Part shown: piece by piece, positions 1 through 14,143 of the stretch
Layout of the letters: every line of letters begins with the position of its first letter
Numbering within the stretch: the stretch's first letter is position 1
NCBI GenBank assembly: GCA_023238725.1
Contig: CM041553.1
Location: 12,329,492-12,393,491, forward strand
DNA length: 64,000 bases
Source of the DNA: Scortum barcoo
Lineage: Eukaryota; Chordata; Actinopteri; Centrarchiformes; Terapontidae
Reading direction: 5' to 3'
Translations under genes and position numbers: made by a program
The notes under the pieces: model-generated
The model's input: only the letters and a program-made list of their open reading frames with translations
Databases searched by the model: none
What the model was told of the DNA's origin: nothing

Positions 1-3000
1 ACACTTCATATTTGCACAGAATGATGCAAAAATTTATAGATGTGGTGGAGGAGGACTTCACACATCTGGTCATGTCATGCACTGGGACTCTTCATAGTAG
101 TTTTTCTGGAGGGTGGTAGTGAGAAATGGCAAATGTATCCTATAGTTAACCCCATTTTTTCCTTACCTTTTACATTTTGACTAATTTGCCATGATAAAGC
201 GCATAAAATCAGAAACTGAAAAATAATAAATTTGGTTCTGGAGATTAGTAGTCATTTCGACGGAGGGAGTATGCCCCAGTGTCACATATTTTATGTCCAA
301 ATGAATATGAGCTTCTAATTTTATGCAAAGGCAAAGCCAGCAGTTGTGCTAATGCTCTTATATTCGGGTTTGGAAGTTAAAGGCCCATACAGTAACTACA
401 TGTCGCTGCAGTCAGAATTGATGGAACTTGTTATTGATTGTATTCAAGTTTTTATTATTACACCATAATGCAGACTGTGTAGTTGTTCCTCCAATGCTCT
501 TTCCATAAAATGTTGTGAAGTTTCCTCGGCACAAACAATGTTGTGAAGTAGAAGCACTGAGCTGAAGTTTCTCCCAGTTGAGACAGTTTTTCCAGTCCAG
601 TGTCCTCAGAGATAATGTTCATATTGGACATTTGTCCTTAATGTAGTGAATGATGAAGTAAGGGTGGGATGGTCTAGGGTTTTTCTCAAATCTTAACCAA
701 ATACTTTTTTTTTACTTAGCACAACATTGGAAATCTTTCCAAAACCTTAAAAGAGTGCTCATCCAATTTAGCACTGTGCTCCTACACATTGTCAGATATG
801 TGATGGAGAGTTGTGTTGATGCAGCTGAACCAGAGCTAAAGTCTCTTTTATTCCACTTGATCTACTTACATGTCAAAACCTGACACTCGCATTACCCAGA
901 ATGCAATGTCAAGAGATTTAAGGTCTGGTAAACACAGCGCTTTCTAACTTCAACTCCCCTAGATTTTTTTATTCTTTTTCAAACTTGTACCTTCAAATTT
1001 GTAGTGTTCAAACTGATAAACTGAAATTTGCCAATCTTCCTCTGGAGCCACAAAAGGCTTTATATTTAACGTTTTTCACATACACAGCAGTACCCCACAA
1101 AACCAGTAATCAGCTCTTTCATGTGTAAGATTGGTGTAGTTCCCTTCAGCCTCACAGCTGTTGCCATACACAAACCGTCGTCATCGAACACAGTTCTGAG
1201 CCTTGCAGACCTGTCCAATATCAGTGTTCTTGTCTGGCAGTATGGTTGGGTTTTGAACATGAGAAGACACGTTACTGTTATTGATTTTCTCTCAGGGCTC
1301 AAATCCCTCAAAGTCCTGTTCTTTCCAGCTGTAGCAGGCAGCTGCACTACAATCAAGATTATTCAGTTGCATCCTTTTGAAGCCTGTAACAGCCTGTAGA
1401 TTATGGTGAGACTGATGTATCACAAGGCCACAGATGGCAAAGCACAATGCTCCGTAATGTCCCAATGTTCGCGTCATCGCTGCAGCTTTTTCTAACCACA
1501 GGAGGGTAATTTGTGCTACAGTGCAGTACAGCTTCTTTGTGTACCTCAATGTAATGATGGGCCATTTCTAACAGTGATGTTGAGACCTTTCAAACACGTT
1601 AAAAGGAATGACCTTTAAAATCACATGATCCCAGAGAGTGAAGCAATTATCTGCATTTATGGCATAAAACCGTCAAGAAATATTTCATTGATCTGACAGG
1701 CTTTGTGGATTTTCCCACTGAGATGTGATATAATGATGAATTGGATGTTATAGTGGTGTGTCAAAAACAGAGAACTGTAGAGCCTACAAACAATCCACCA
1801 TTAACCTTTCCTGTCTACATTTGCCTTCTGGTCTGTCACTTGTCTGCACTTTGAAGTTTTTTTGCTCCTTTTATTGAAAAGGTCATTTATGACTGCCAGG
1901 AAAAAAAAGCGAGGGCATAATGAATCATTCATGATATCAGCCCGTCGTTGTATTGCACCAATATGGTTCCCGTGGAAAATGTATTTAAAAATATATAGAA
2001 AAGGAAAAGGAAAGACAAGTTTTTTTCAGCCAGATGACTCTCTGACATGAAGTACAGGTTAACTCTAAAGCCTTGTAAACTGTATAAGAGGTATATGTTA
2101 AGTATAAACAGACTTTCCTTAGTTAGAGTTTCACTATATTGTTTATATTGTGCCCTAGACTAGACCCTAGACTTATGGTTCTAGTTTAATTGTGAAAAAC
2201 ATCTAATTTGTCAGATTCTGTGATACATCATGAAGTGCTATTTCAAAATATTCAGAACTGCTGAAAAATTCATATTTCTATTCAGAGACCTGTAAAGCCC
2301 TTTGGCTTTCCCTGACGATTTTTTTTTTATATCACTGTGCTTTTGTCTATCGACATATCGACAGAGACTGACTGAAGCACTAAAGCCTGTACCTCTTTTA
2401 CTTATAAGATATGAAATTAAAGCTACAATTGTCTTACTCACCATAATAATACATCACAGCAACACATCAATTATATGGAAAACATAAAAATAATTAGCAT
2501 CAGATCTACTTGTGCCCTAACGATGGAGCAGTGATATTATAACCCTATTAACTTATGTATTCACATCTGTGATATTTTGCCAGCTGTCCTTTCTGCATTT
2601 GGCAGCTAAAACTGTGTTGCTTTTAGCCTAGATTATGTCTTTCACTTCTTGGTATTTCTCTAATATTATTATATTATATTATAGTGTGCTCTCTATTTGT
2701 AAAATATGCTGCTCTGCTACCAGTAGGCTTGTCCATGTTTGCGATTAAACATTTACCGCAAACACCACCCTTTTTCTGTGATTGCACTCGTGGTTATATT
2801 GGGAAGCCCTGCGTCAGGGCAGCATTAAGCTGCATCTGTGAGCTTTCTCTGTTATTCACTTCTCCCTCTCTGTTCCATCTTTCCTTTTCTTCTGATCTTC
2901 CATTTATCTGGGATGTTATGGATAGAGAGGCAGGTAGATGATTGCTGTGTGCATTGCCATCAACCAATCATGTCTCGATTGAGAAGTGTGGCTTGTGAAC

Positions 3001-6000
3001 GGGAGCCCTAGCCTGAGTGGATTCTGAGAGGTCAGTAAACTCTTCCTGCTGCTTGCTGCATTATCGCCGGTCAAATTGACTGTTCACGGCCAAAATGACC
3101 CTGAGGACACCAGTGCTCCCAACGGGCTGTCCAAGAGTGCTCGGGGTTGACTTACTGAACTGATAACCACTGTTGTGTGACCACTTAGCATGACTGCAGT
3201 TGTTAAACTACAAAAAGAGGTATCCTGGGTGTGTTGGACTTGCTTTGCGGTACAGGCCTCAAATGTGAAATGTGGGAGGACTGTATTGAACTTAACTAAA
3301 AACAAATTTCTGAGGACGGTCATGAACTTGCTCTTCATTTTATTGTCTAATATGAAAGTGCTGCCACTTGCCCAGGCTTCTTAACTCTACATCATAATAA
3401 AATAAAATGTGTCTCTTCTTTTTGGCCCAAAAATGTGCACAGCTTCCCTCAAACACACCCGAATAGTTCATCGCATCCGTGCGTACTCTCTTATTCTGTA
3501 CCCTCCAACAAACCTTCCAATAGACATTAACTGCGTGATAGCGGCCTTTATGGGTGGAGATCAGGTCGGGCTGTGTGTTTATGAGCGCAGCGAAGCTTCC
3601 AGATTCGCTCATAAATGTGATTCATGATTGTGTGTGATGGAGATGTCCTCAAAGTTTAAGGGCTCAAATAGAGGGCACAGAGAGAGGAAGCAGAATTACC
3701 ACTGACCTGTGCATGCTGGCTGTGTGTGCATGCACCTATCTGTATCTGTCAGTGCTTCATAAAGTCAGGCGATAATGGTCTCTTCTTTGGTCACATGTTT
3801 AAGTGTTTCAAGTTTTCAGTGATACCTTGACATTCCCAGGTGTGTCTTCCTCTAGTTATTATTTGTCGACACCATGTACAGTAGAGGTTTTCAGCACAGT
3901 TCTGTAAAACATGCAGCATAGTTAATGTGCCATGATGATCCTGGGTTGTATTTATCAATTAACAAATGTTAATGTACCCTTTTTTGTGTTCCCGTTCAAC
4001 TTACATATTTACACGTTGTTGAGCTGTGCATCATCACAGATCAGGTTACAAGCTAAACTCTACTAGATTATTTAAAGTACAAGTAATTTCCTGAAAAAAA
4101 TGACATGATGAATGTTTTAGTGTATAGTCTCTTTGGAGGGTTTTGACTGTGTGATTTTAGAAATTCTCTGAAGAGAAGGACTGGTGCATTTTAAATGCAT
4201 TGGTTTTGCGTTTGATAACCACTGATGACTTTCTCAGCTAATTCATTAGTTCTTCTGTGTCTTTTTTACCAAGTCAGTAGTAAACATAGACTAAATAAGG
4301 CAGATTGATTAGCAAAGATGTAATTATGTTACCAAAAAAGTAATTATTAATTTTTCAGGATACTGATAATTATAAACAACAGGTGGATGTTTCTTCCCTG
4401 CTATGACCTCAAAGATGCACCATTCTACCTTTTTGCATTTTACATTTTCATCTTGCTCTGATATTTATGTTGTTCCTATAAAAATACAACAGGAGGGCAA
4501 ATAAAGCTGTGCTGATTGAGTCATACAGGTCCAGGCAGCTCCACTTTCTCATATTCACTGTTTGGAAGTAATTGTAATTAAATAAATGTGTGATGCAATA
4601 TTGAAACATGTTAAAAACTTGATTAGAAATATATTATCTATATTAAATCAAATGATGCAGCACACTGAATAGTCATTTTCGAGGTAACAGTCAAACAAGA
4701 ATTGCCTGCAGGACTACATAATGATGCATGTCACTGCATGTTCCTGACGCAGGTAAATATAATTAGCTTGTTCTGAAATTCATCCATGTGTTGAAAGGAA
4801 AGTTCCTAATACCTGCTGCACCCCACACTTTTAATTTAAAACTCAATTCGTATAGAGAAATCCTGCTTTTCACAGCATGTATAAACTCAGTGTTACAGGA
4901 CTGGTATGTGCTTCTAGTCTCTTCAAACTTTTGTCCCTAAAATCATACACTACAGCTAAGGCCTACAATCATTGCCCTGCAGAAATGCACTGAGGTGCTC
5001 CTGTGACAATTTGTGAAAATTGTCTCAATTTTAATTTTATTTGAGTGGTGAGTCGCTTGCTACGAGTCACATGCATGCAGCCACTCCAACAAAGAAACTC
5101 ATTTTTTTCTCTGACTGCTTTGCTTCTTTGCTCGCAAAACAAATCTGTACAGTTCAGAGCCGTGTTCCTGTTCCCTCATGTTTCTTAAAACCCGCACAGG
5201 GGGGAGAGGGTCACATTGATTGCATCCTGCCATTTTCTGGATGTCACTAGTCACCTCTAATAGCTGTACTAAGCACTACAACTCTGCTGATGGCTGGAAT
5301 CAGCAGTCAAAGATGCTGAAAAAGGACTGGAGATAGAATGGCTGAAAGGGGGAGGGTATAATGTGAATTAATGCTTCACTGAGGGTGTTTTTAATAGACT
5401 TGCTCAACAAGCCTTACTCTCTCGGCACACACTGTAACTATTCTTCAAGGTTTGACTGGAAAGATGGAGTAATGCACTTCAAATTGTTGTACTAAGAATC
5501 AAGAAAAGAACAAACAGGCAAGCATTTTTTTAGTGAATTAAAAGCACGACAAATGCACAAGCAAATACTATAGTGAATGATATTAAAAATCCTTGTTGTT
5601 GAACATAAATGAAAGCGATACCTGAAACTTTGTCAAGTACATCAAGATTATTTGCCCAGCTCAGTGCTGTAATTGCCCAACCCAGGTCAAACTTACAGTG
5701 AGAAAGTGAAACAGCAACTAACTATTCAAACATAGAAATTATTTACAGTATGATAGCTTGAGGTAAAATCAATATGCCTGTTGACTGTAAATGCATTCCA
5801 CTTCGTCTGTTTCAATGACTCATCTCTTGTTCAGGAAAACACCGAAATCTACAGTATGTGCTCGCCCTTTAGTAGTTCTTGAGGAAGTTACATTTTACAT
5901 TTTTGTCGGTGAAAATCGCCAATAAGTAACCCATAACCCATGACTGAACAAAAAAAGAAACAATAGGCATAATTTTCCTATTTGTATCAGCTCGCTAACA

Positions 6001-9000
6001 ATATCTCTGGGGCTGAGAAGTCACTCATCTGTTTTAACTACAGCTGTCTCTCTGATTCTCTGTCTCTGATTCTGTCTCTCTCTCTCTTAGATTCTTTAAA
6101 TCTGGTCGAGGCTGAGCATTAGTTGGGCTTTTGGGGTTTTAACAGCTAAAGTCAACAGGAATTAGATATGCAGGAGTTATGAGTGCAACTTGTACCAGCA
6201 TCCTCAAGGCTTTGATGCAATGGAAGATCAACAAATTTCCATCTCTGTCATTTAAAAAAACCTCACAACTTCTGTTTGGCGCTATTCTATAAAGATCTTT
6301 TATGCACCAAGCCTCATAATTCTTGAAACCCATTGAATTAATTTTATATTGGTGGTAAATTAGAGCATTGACCAGAGTTTCCAATTGAAGCTTTACTGTA
6401 GCTTTTTGAGCCACAAGTGATTCATCTAACAGAAGTGACATCGGAAAAGGTCACATAAATCATTCTTTGAGTGAGCTTGGTGACACTGGATCTTTGACAT
6501 TATCCAGGTGCTGTGGGGAAAAAAAGTTCCTTTGAGCGTGACAATTTTTCACTCCCCCAAAAAAGTATATAATCCTACAACTTCACTAATCGCCTGACTT
6601 GGAGGTGTGAAGTTTTCACTTTGCCGCAATAAAATCTACCTAATCACCATAGCAACCGGTCCAGAGTCTGACTCAGACCCAACTAGACTCTCTTAAGCGC
6701 AGAATTACTGTCAAACTTTATTTACCACATGCTAAACAACTTCAGCGGTTTGCCAGACCCACTGCAAATCATGTTAAAGCCACAGATAAAACGCAGCATT
6801 ATGGATAATCTGGTCCCCACAGCAATTAAGTACAGGATCAAACTCTGCATGCTGTGTAACTAAGCTGCAACGCTGCTGTCATGCAGGGCAGGAATGGCCT
6901 GAGAGTTTGACACAGTGTTTTTCCCAGTAATATGAAACTGTGAATTCAAGTATCACGTTTGTGTGGGCATGGACACACTTAACCGAAAACAGGTTAAACA
7001 TGTGTCATCTAGTACGTTTAATTAAATTTAATAGCACATGAAGGGTCATAACATCTGCTTTGAAAATAGCTAATTTATAATTGTAAATTAATCAGTCACT
7101 CAATCAGTCAAGTTAATTGCTGAGATCAGGGATTAGCACCATCACTCAAAACAAGTCAGAGGCTGCAGGGTAAGGAGATGAATGAGTGTACAATCATACA
7201 GATTTTATATTAATCCAAGTGATGTTTTTTTGCATGGGGTCTGTAATTTCATAACTATTTTCTAATAATTTCCTAGGAAGTTTAATGAAAATATTTGGGT
7301 ATTTTGGCCCCAATTATAGGACAGATGAGAATTTCCTTGATAGAATTATTTTATTTAAACTCTTGCATTTATTCATTCATTTATTTACGAAGCTTTAAAT
7401 AAGTTTAAAGTTCAATACATGTCTAATTATCTGACACACGTATCCCTGTTGATGCTGTAAATCATCATTATGCATTTTCTAAAGGTTTATTTCGGAAAAA
7501 TATGTATAAGCAAAAAATCCTCATCTTCGGTTGACCTGCTTAGCACTGACTTAGACACTGTGTAGGTCGTACAGATTATCAGTTGGAGTTCAGTTATTGA
7601 GCACAGTTTATGGACAGTTTACCGATATCTGTTTCACCTTTTGTTATCAGTGGTTTAGATAATCTAGCTAAACTGTTGGGTTGTTTAGAACATGCCTACT
7701 TGTCTGACTGCTTGTCCCTCTCCTTGCCAAAGTTGTCTATTTCAAGATCTCAAAAGGTACTCAACTTCACAAAGTACAATGCTGCAATAACTGGAGGCCA
7801 AAACAAGAAAAATAAAACCCCTTACGTGTAATAAACTGGAAAAGTATGCTTTAAGGTTGTGCATTATTAGACATGTAGAGTCACCCACTGTTAATCAGCT
7901 GATGAATAAACCTGCATGTATCAAAAATGGACTTCAGATAACTACAATAAACAAGGCGGAAGATGTGTCCTTTTTTAACTTTCCAAAGGCTCAGTTGATA
8001 AGCTGATTTTAATGGTAGCTATGGTCATAATGAGTGCCTATGAAACCAATTAAACTGGACATTTAAGCAATAAAACTTGCAGGATTTGAGCAATAGGAGG
8101 CATAAATCAGCCAACAGATGACTAACGCAGCACTGCAAGTGTCGACACTTCTGAAGTGGCTTGGTATGGCGGTTACAACAGACTTGGAAAAAATACAAGG
8201 GAAGGGTCACCAGCTATAGGAAGCTGTAATGGGCTAAATGTGTTTTATTGAGAGTGAGGTGCAATGAATGAATAGAATGATTGTATCATGTGGGAAGTAA
8301 TAATACACATGATAATACATAATGACAATAATACATAATACACATAATAAGCAGTGAGCTGAGGTCTTAGCCAGATAGTTGATTCAAGATTTAATACTTT
8401 AACGCTACAGTCACGTCATGTCTTTGACGACAATAGCTAGTGTCATAAAAACATTCAAACCTGCAGTCAAAAAAAGGGTAAAACACAATACGGAAACATT
8501 CACACTGAAGGATAGAGAATAACAATAAAAGAAAAACTTACAACACAGTACAGCAGCCACTAGACAAAATGCGACTTTCATTACAATGCATAAACTGGAG
8601 CATTGCCGAAGTGTTTGACAGATTCAGAATGATGTTAACAGCTGTATCAGTTAGACTGACTGGCGTATGATGATACTGATAAGATAAGTCTGCCAATAAT
8701 TCAGTAGTTTAGATTCACTGATGAGGACCAAGGTTTACCATGAATGCTGTATTGTTCCACATAGGCATCCTTTGTGCGGGTGGTAATTACCAAAGCTGCA
8801 GCAGAAAGTCATTACATTATATGACATATAACAACACTGACAGTAATGGATCAAGAGAGTCATGATTTTATTTTATTTTTTTCATATTCCAGTAGAATGC
8901 AAGAAAAGTGGTGAGGGGATTCAGAGCACTACACATATTGCGATGGTGGGTGACCGCATGTATTCTGCCAAAACAAGGTACAAGAAGCAAGAAGATTGTC

Positions 9001-11480
9001 CTCACCAAACAAACAGCAGCATACAAATGTTCAGTACATCTGATGTTTATGTTTTCACAAAGCAGCCACCTCTGTGGACCCCAAGAACATAATTCATAAT
9101 GCATTATTAACAATAGCAAATACACAATATATGCAATTTCTACAATCATTTATGAATTTTTGTCCAAATTTCATTCATTTATTTAAGCATAACTTCCTAT
9201 ATTTCATGTTTACACTCTACTGTCTTACACAAAGCCTACTCTAACTTCTCATACATCTACCAAACTCAGTTCAGTCAGCACAGTAATCACAAATCACAGT
9301 CACTTGCTTGAGGTCACTGTAACTGTAAGCTGGACAGATGTTGCATCTCCAGTGTTTCTGTGGGAGTTCTGAGGCTGAGGCAGCTCCTTTTCTAAACAAG
9401 TAGAAGACTGTAAGAGCTTGAGTTTGCTTTTTGAAATCATGGCACAACACAGCAGCCAAAGTTTTTGGCATTTTTCAGGATGGTGCATTACTTCTGAGAT
9501 CTTCTGATTTCTCCGGCTAGAAATTTGGCCAGTAAGTGTTTATAGCAGAAAGGCTGAGGTAGTTTAGGGACCTATACTACCTTATCAGTCTTAACTCATC
9601 TTGCTATTTGAAAGGTATATTGAGTTTTGTTACATTCAGAGCTCATGTGGTCCGATCTATCTTCTCACTGTCATGCTCCAGTTCTGCTTCCCTGTGTTTT
9701 TCAGCAGTTTTGACATTTTGACACCAGAACATTGTAAAAAATGAAAAAAAGAAAGAAAAAATAAAGAAAAAAACACATAAAAAGAAAAACTGGGACAGAA
9801 GGGAGTGCTTAATTAAATAAAGTTAGACAGGCTGCAATATCTACGGTATGCTTTTAAAGGTCGACTATAACCACAATATCTTTAACCAAGGAGGGGTAGT
9901 TGCCTAAACTTAGAGTAAGAGTAATCCATCGATTCAGCATCATACCTCGATAAAACAGAGGCTGCCTGGCTCACAGTTGGCAGTTTAAAAAAAAGGGGGG
10001 TCAGGATCAACTATTTACTGGACACCCCTGCGATTTTCTGCGGGTATCCTCTACGTAGGCGTGCCTCTTTGGTCCAAATGAATGCAGATTGTATATTTCT
10101 TCATGCAGTGCTATTTTCTGTGTGAGCACAGAGAACAAGATGCTGCTTCCATTTGGAGAGAGGAAAAGATAATTACACATATTAACTGCAGTTGTGTAAT
10201 CACATCCCGAGCCCTCTAACTGGGCTGTATCTATGGGATTTCTGCACTGTGGTACATATGTGCTGTACATATCTAGCAGTTATTGCAGTCACTGTCAACA
10301 GGTGTCTCTACCTCTGAGATCTTCCTTCACATTTAATTTTTATTACTGATGTCCCGGTAAATAACCACAGGCTTAAATTATCCATGAAAAGTAGACACAT
10401 TTTGTGACTGGGACTGGGTCGTTCTCCCAGTGCTCAGTTAAGTAAATGACTACCAGTTACTTCGTCTCTGTCACACACTGGACAAGCACCTCTCTAATTA
10501 ACACTCATACAGTAAGTGTCCAAATAAGTGCCACTGAAAATCAACACTTATTATGGCTGGAAAATGTGTTGCGTAGATGTGTATGAGAGGATGATGCTGG
10601 CATCACTTAAAAAAAAAGTGCATTTCCCAAGTTTCTGACACTATTTCCTAATCCAAGCAAAGACGTTAAACATGAAACAACATGTCCTTAATCAGTTAAC
10701 CAAAATGAATTAGTTTATAATCAGTGCTATATTTGTGCAGTATTTGCTTTCTGTTGCTCTTTATTTTTTAACACGTTTACATGTCACGTATATGATAAAG
10801 GGCTGTAGCTAATGCCACCACATCATAAAAATTCCTTTGTTCATACTAAATAGTTATACATGGGCACAAGTAATCAAATTCCTTCATCAAAATAAACATG
10901 GCCGGTGTGGTTTATTCCTCATCAAACCAGTAAAACCAGCTTGCAACCTCAATAGTAGGGTAAGTTCAGTGTTGTTTTCGTCTCTTCTGGGTATGTCAAA
11001 GCCGTGACCAGTGTCGGTTTGTGTCTCTATTACAGAAATTCATCTCACTTTCCCATGACGACTTCTGATAAAATGACAAATGAGTTCACAATTAGACACA
11101 ATGAAGTCCTTAATAAAGTGAGAATAAATTCCCTGGAACATAATAGATTAAAGCGTTTCCCCCGTGGCTATAGCCATGGAGTTTGAACAATATCTAATAC
11201 TCATAATGATCTCATGGGAAAAATTCTATGTTTGTAAGCGGTCTACAGCTGTTGAATGCTGTGAAATGAGGAGCACTGCTGCAACACATCAAAGGCAGTC
11301 ATACAAGTCTCTTCTTGTAGGAGCTTTTATTGCTTTATGAATAGGCTCCCGCTCTCCCTCTGTTCCCTGTTCTGTTTTCACTGCCCCGCCTTACACACTC
11401 ACTCCTTTCCCATCTATTTGTTGCTCAAGTTCCAGCACACACCCTCCACAGTGATAAGCGTTTCTTGTAATTCTGCTTCG
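1..11480. other. Gene-free tract, left end of window
   Basis: I see no gene here. Open frames are short (about 100 codons or fewer), overlap on both strands and show no recognisable domain. The composition is AT-rich, with scattered homopolymers and short CT runs near 6,060-6,090. The rightmost part, from about 11,340, is more pyrimidine- and GC-rich and probably contains the promoter of the immunoglobulin-domain gene that starts near 11,500. Distal enhancers or exons of a gene beyond the left edge cannot be excluded by eye. Confidence 0.5.
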
Positions 11481-11499
11481 TAATTCTGTAATCATTAAC

Positions 11500-11578
11500 G
11501 TCCTGCACTTAGGGACAAGTCTGAAGGACAGTAAATATTACTGCTGGAGAGCTGAGGAGAAATATCGATTGTTCTGAG
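11500..11578 (+). other. Probable 5' non-coding exon of the Ig-domain gene
   Basis: A strong donor (GAG then GTAAGT) follows position 11578. A pyrimidine-rich tract then ends in an AG at 11738-11739, about 20 bases before the start codon at 11761. This pattern fits a leader exon of roughly 80 bases spliced to the start-codon exon. The 5' end is a guess because no TATA box or initiator could be fixed with confidence. RNA reads spanning 11578 to 11740 would settle it. Confidence 0.4.
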
Positions 11579-11760
11579 GTAAGTTCTGTTCACATGTGAG
11601 ACTTAACAAACAAGCTGCCTTTTTGAATATTGGGGTTAAATCAGTCTGCTAAGATCAATGATTCAACCTGCCTGCATAAAAACATTCAGTGTGTATATAC
11701 TGAGAATCTGTTTTAACTTGTTTGTTTTCTGCGTTAAAGTGAAATGCGAAAGTGGTGACG

Positions 11761-13960
11761 ATGGGGTTTGCGCAATCACACATACTTCTCTGGCTTCTAA
11801 CTGCTTGCACTCTGACAACACAAGGTAGGTGAAAAACTGTGCTAAACTCTTTTGTCCAGTACTAATATTTACTGAAAGAAAAGTCTGTCACAAATGTGTT
11901 TTAGAGACGAATCTTTAAAATGATCTGGGTTATCTCGAAGTTTAAAGGAACATCAGGGTGTATTGTTTTAATAATTTAACGTGTAACTGTGGTCGTGTTG
12001 ATGATGATGCGAACTTTAAGATAATAAGGAACCAACACGAGGACTTCATTTCTTTTAAATCTCAATATCCGCATCTTTGTCTGCAGAGCTGGTGAAACTA
12101 AGTGTGAGTCACAAGATTGCTGCAGAGTGTGGCAAACGGGTCATCCTAACCTGTGAGGTGTCCTCCTCTACACATCAGCTATCAATCAAACGTATGGAGT
12201 GGTCACAAGGCAAAACATCTTTATGTTTTGTGGACAGTGAAGGGAATATCACAAAACACAACCACACGAGTGGCTTGCATTGCATGTATAAGGATGGACA
12301 TTTGTCCCTCGTCCTTCATAAAGTGCAGCCGCTGGAGAGCGGAACATCAAACCGCTACATGTGCAAACTGCAATCCAACAAGGGAGCTACGCATGATTAC
12401 ACAACGGTGGAATTAAAAGGTCAGAATGCACATTCATTCTTATTTGGACATTCAGTGGTACATCTTAATGTGATTTGTAAAGCTGTATGTACAAAATACA
12501 AAAAGACTTGTCTGCTTCTCGTCAGCTACTTTTCCTCAGTTGCAGTGGTAACGTGGCAGGAAGTATTTAGATCCATGCTTAAAGTTGGCCTGTGGATTTT
12601 TCTATAAAACAAACCAAAAGAAAAATGCATTGTGTGCACCTTTAAGTTTGATAAACATGCTGAATGCATTTCCTTTCTCATAAAAGGTCAAAAGTATTTT
12701 AAAGCCATTGTTTTACATCCAATTAGCAGTCTTTGTCTTCTCTGACTTTCTGAGCTCAGACTTTTTTATGATGTGGGTAAATTCTAATTGTAGGCTATAT
12801 AAAAAACATTGTGTTGGTAATATATAACTTATTAATGTTTGTGCATCAATAAAAATAAGTCTGTAAGCACAACCTTTGAGCTGTCAGGTTGTAAAAATGT
12901 CTCTGGCTAGTGTTTATCCTCCTCTGGTGTGAGCTGTTTAAATAATCAGGCCGACCACTTTACTGGACTATTCTCTCTGGAAAAAAACTGGAGAACATCT
13001 GAGCTTTTTGTTTATCATGCATAACTTATTATTTTATGATTGACAACTACAAAATAATGGGATATTCTGCAATTATAATTCCACAAGCCCTTCTTAATAT
13101 CATGTGCTCACTTTGGTGGGTTATTGGAGTTTATTGATGACTGAGTAACATGGCTTATTAGAAAATGAACCACCAGGTCTGCAGCTCTTTTTGCACAAAC
13201 TAAGTGGTTGAATCAGATGATCAAATTTTATAAACTCATCATGTGTGTAAAATCTCAGTGCGCAAAGTGACTAGTAACTGTCAAATGAATTTCAAGGAGA
13301 AAAAGTTCAATTGTCCTCAAAAATGTTGTGACTTAAGTACAGTGGCACTGTAGTCGTGGTATTTGAGTAAATGTACTTACTTTCAGTTACTTTCCACCAC
13401 AGCCCTCTTCTGATTGGTTTAGGCTTGGTAGTGGAAATCAGGTATGGTAAACTTTGGATGGTTTAACATGCCTAATGAGACTTTCCAATGTCCCTAATGT
13501 TTTGTACATGTGAAGTTTTACTGAAAGTAATTTCAAAACTCTTCTTGTGGTCTTTCCTACAGAGTGTGGGTCCGTTAAGGGTGTTTGGACGAGTAATGGT
13601 CCCTCCTGCACCTTCCACCACGTCTACCCAGACGGGGACGTGCACTGGTTTCTCGGCTCCCACAATCTCTCAGATGGGTCTCTGAAGCACAACACTACTA
13701 AGCAAGTGGTCGGAGGAGGTTGGCTGACTATCTACAGTACCCTGGAGAGGAAAAGTTCAGATGAACGCTACAACTGTTCCTTGCAGAGCACCAAATCTGG
13801 TAGATACATTGCGAGCACCGTGGTTCAGAAAAAAGCACGCTTGTTTGTTGGGCCTGAATGGGGAAGCACATATGGGGTCGAGAATGCAGCTGGATCGAGT
13901 GCATCTATGGGGACGTTCTTGTGTATTTCAGTCTTACTCGCTGTCATACTGGCACAATGA
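11761..13960 (+). CDS. Two-Ig-domain cell-surface protein, probably GPI-anchored
   Basis: Three coding exons, 11761-11824, 12087-12419 and 13563-13960, join in frame (phase 1 at both introns) to give 264 residues. All introns are GT-AG. Exon 1 encodes a signal peptide (residues 1-21). Exon 2 is a V-like Ig domain, with Cys44, Trp60 and Cys114 as the core and three extra cysteines (36, 68, 87). Exon 3 holds a second Ig domain (Cys148, Trp161, Cys204 in a YNC motif). Five N-glycosylation sequons are visible, at N75, N80, N167, N176 and N203. The protein ends with a hydrophobic run (248-263) and no basic cytoplasmic tail, preceded by small residues (240-247), which is the layout of a GPI-attachment signal. 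Known two-Ig GPI proteins such as CD48-like or B7/butyrophilin-like ligands act in leukocyte contacts. That role is inference here, as I do not recognise the orthologue. Confidence 0.8.
13320..13405 (-). repeat. Fragment of a common percomorph dispersed repeat
   Basis: The text around 13,335-13,400 (AAGTACAGTG, TTGAGTAAATGTACTTAC, GTTACTTTCCACCAC) matches, from memory, the end of a repeat found in great number in percomorph genomes. It lies in the second coding intron of the Ig gene. Its limits are approximate. Confidence 0.5.
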
Positions 13961-14075
13961 ATTTGACAAAGTTAATCCACGTCACTGAGTGTGATGAGTG
14001 AAACAACGATTAACATTAATTAGGAACAATGAGGTACTGAGATTCATGTACTGTTTTCAAAATCCAGGGCAACAG

Positions 14076-14126
14076 GAAGTATCATTTACATATCAATGAC
14101 ATGTAATATGATAACATAATATCACC
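14076..14126 (-). repeat. Inverted copy of a repeat segment also present at 18.56 kb
   Basis: About 50 bases here, in the 3' region of the Ig gene, are nearly identical to the reverse complement of 18,558-18,608. I see about one mismatch across the shared core. The match is direct evidence of a dispersed repeat. The family is likely the percomorph repeat annotated at 18.15-18.74 kb. Confidence 0.7.
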
Positions 14127-14137
14127 CAACATGACTC

Positions 14138-14143
14138 ATTAAA
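14138..14143 (+). other. Candidate polyadenylation signal of the Ig gene
   Basis: ATTAAA lies 178 bases after the stop codon at 13958-13960 and is followed by a GT-rich stretch near 14,150-14,180. It is the most common variant signal and gives a plausible short 3' UTR. The choice rests on position only. Confidence 0.35.

Noticed and set aside
1066..1549. Overlapping open frames of 85-96 codons on both strands
   Set aside because: The two - strand frames almost follow one another, but no family was recognised and there are no splice sites or poly-A trace. Insufficient for a gene or pseudogene.
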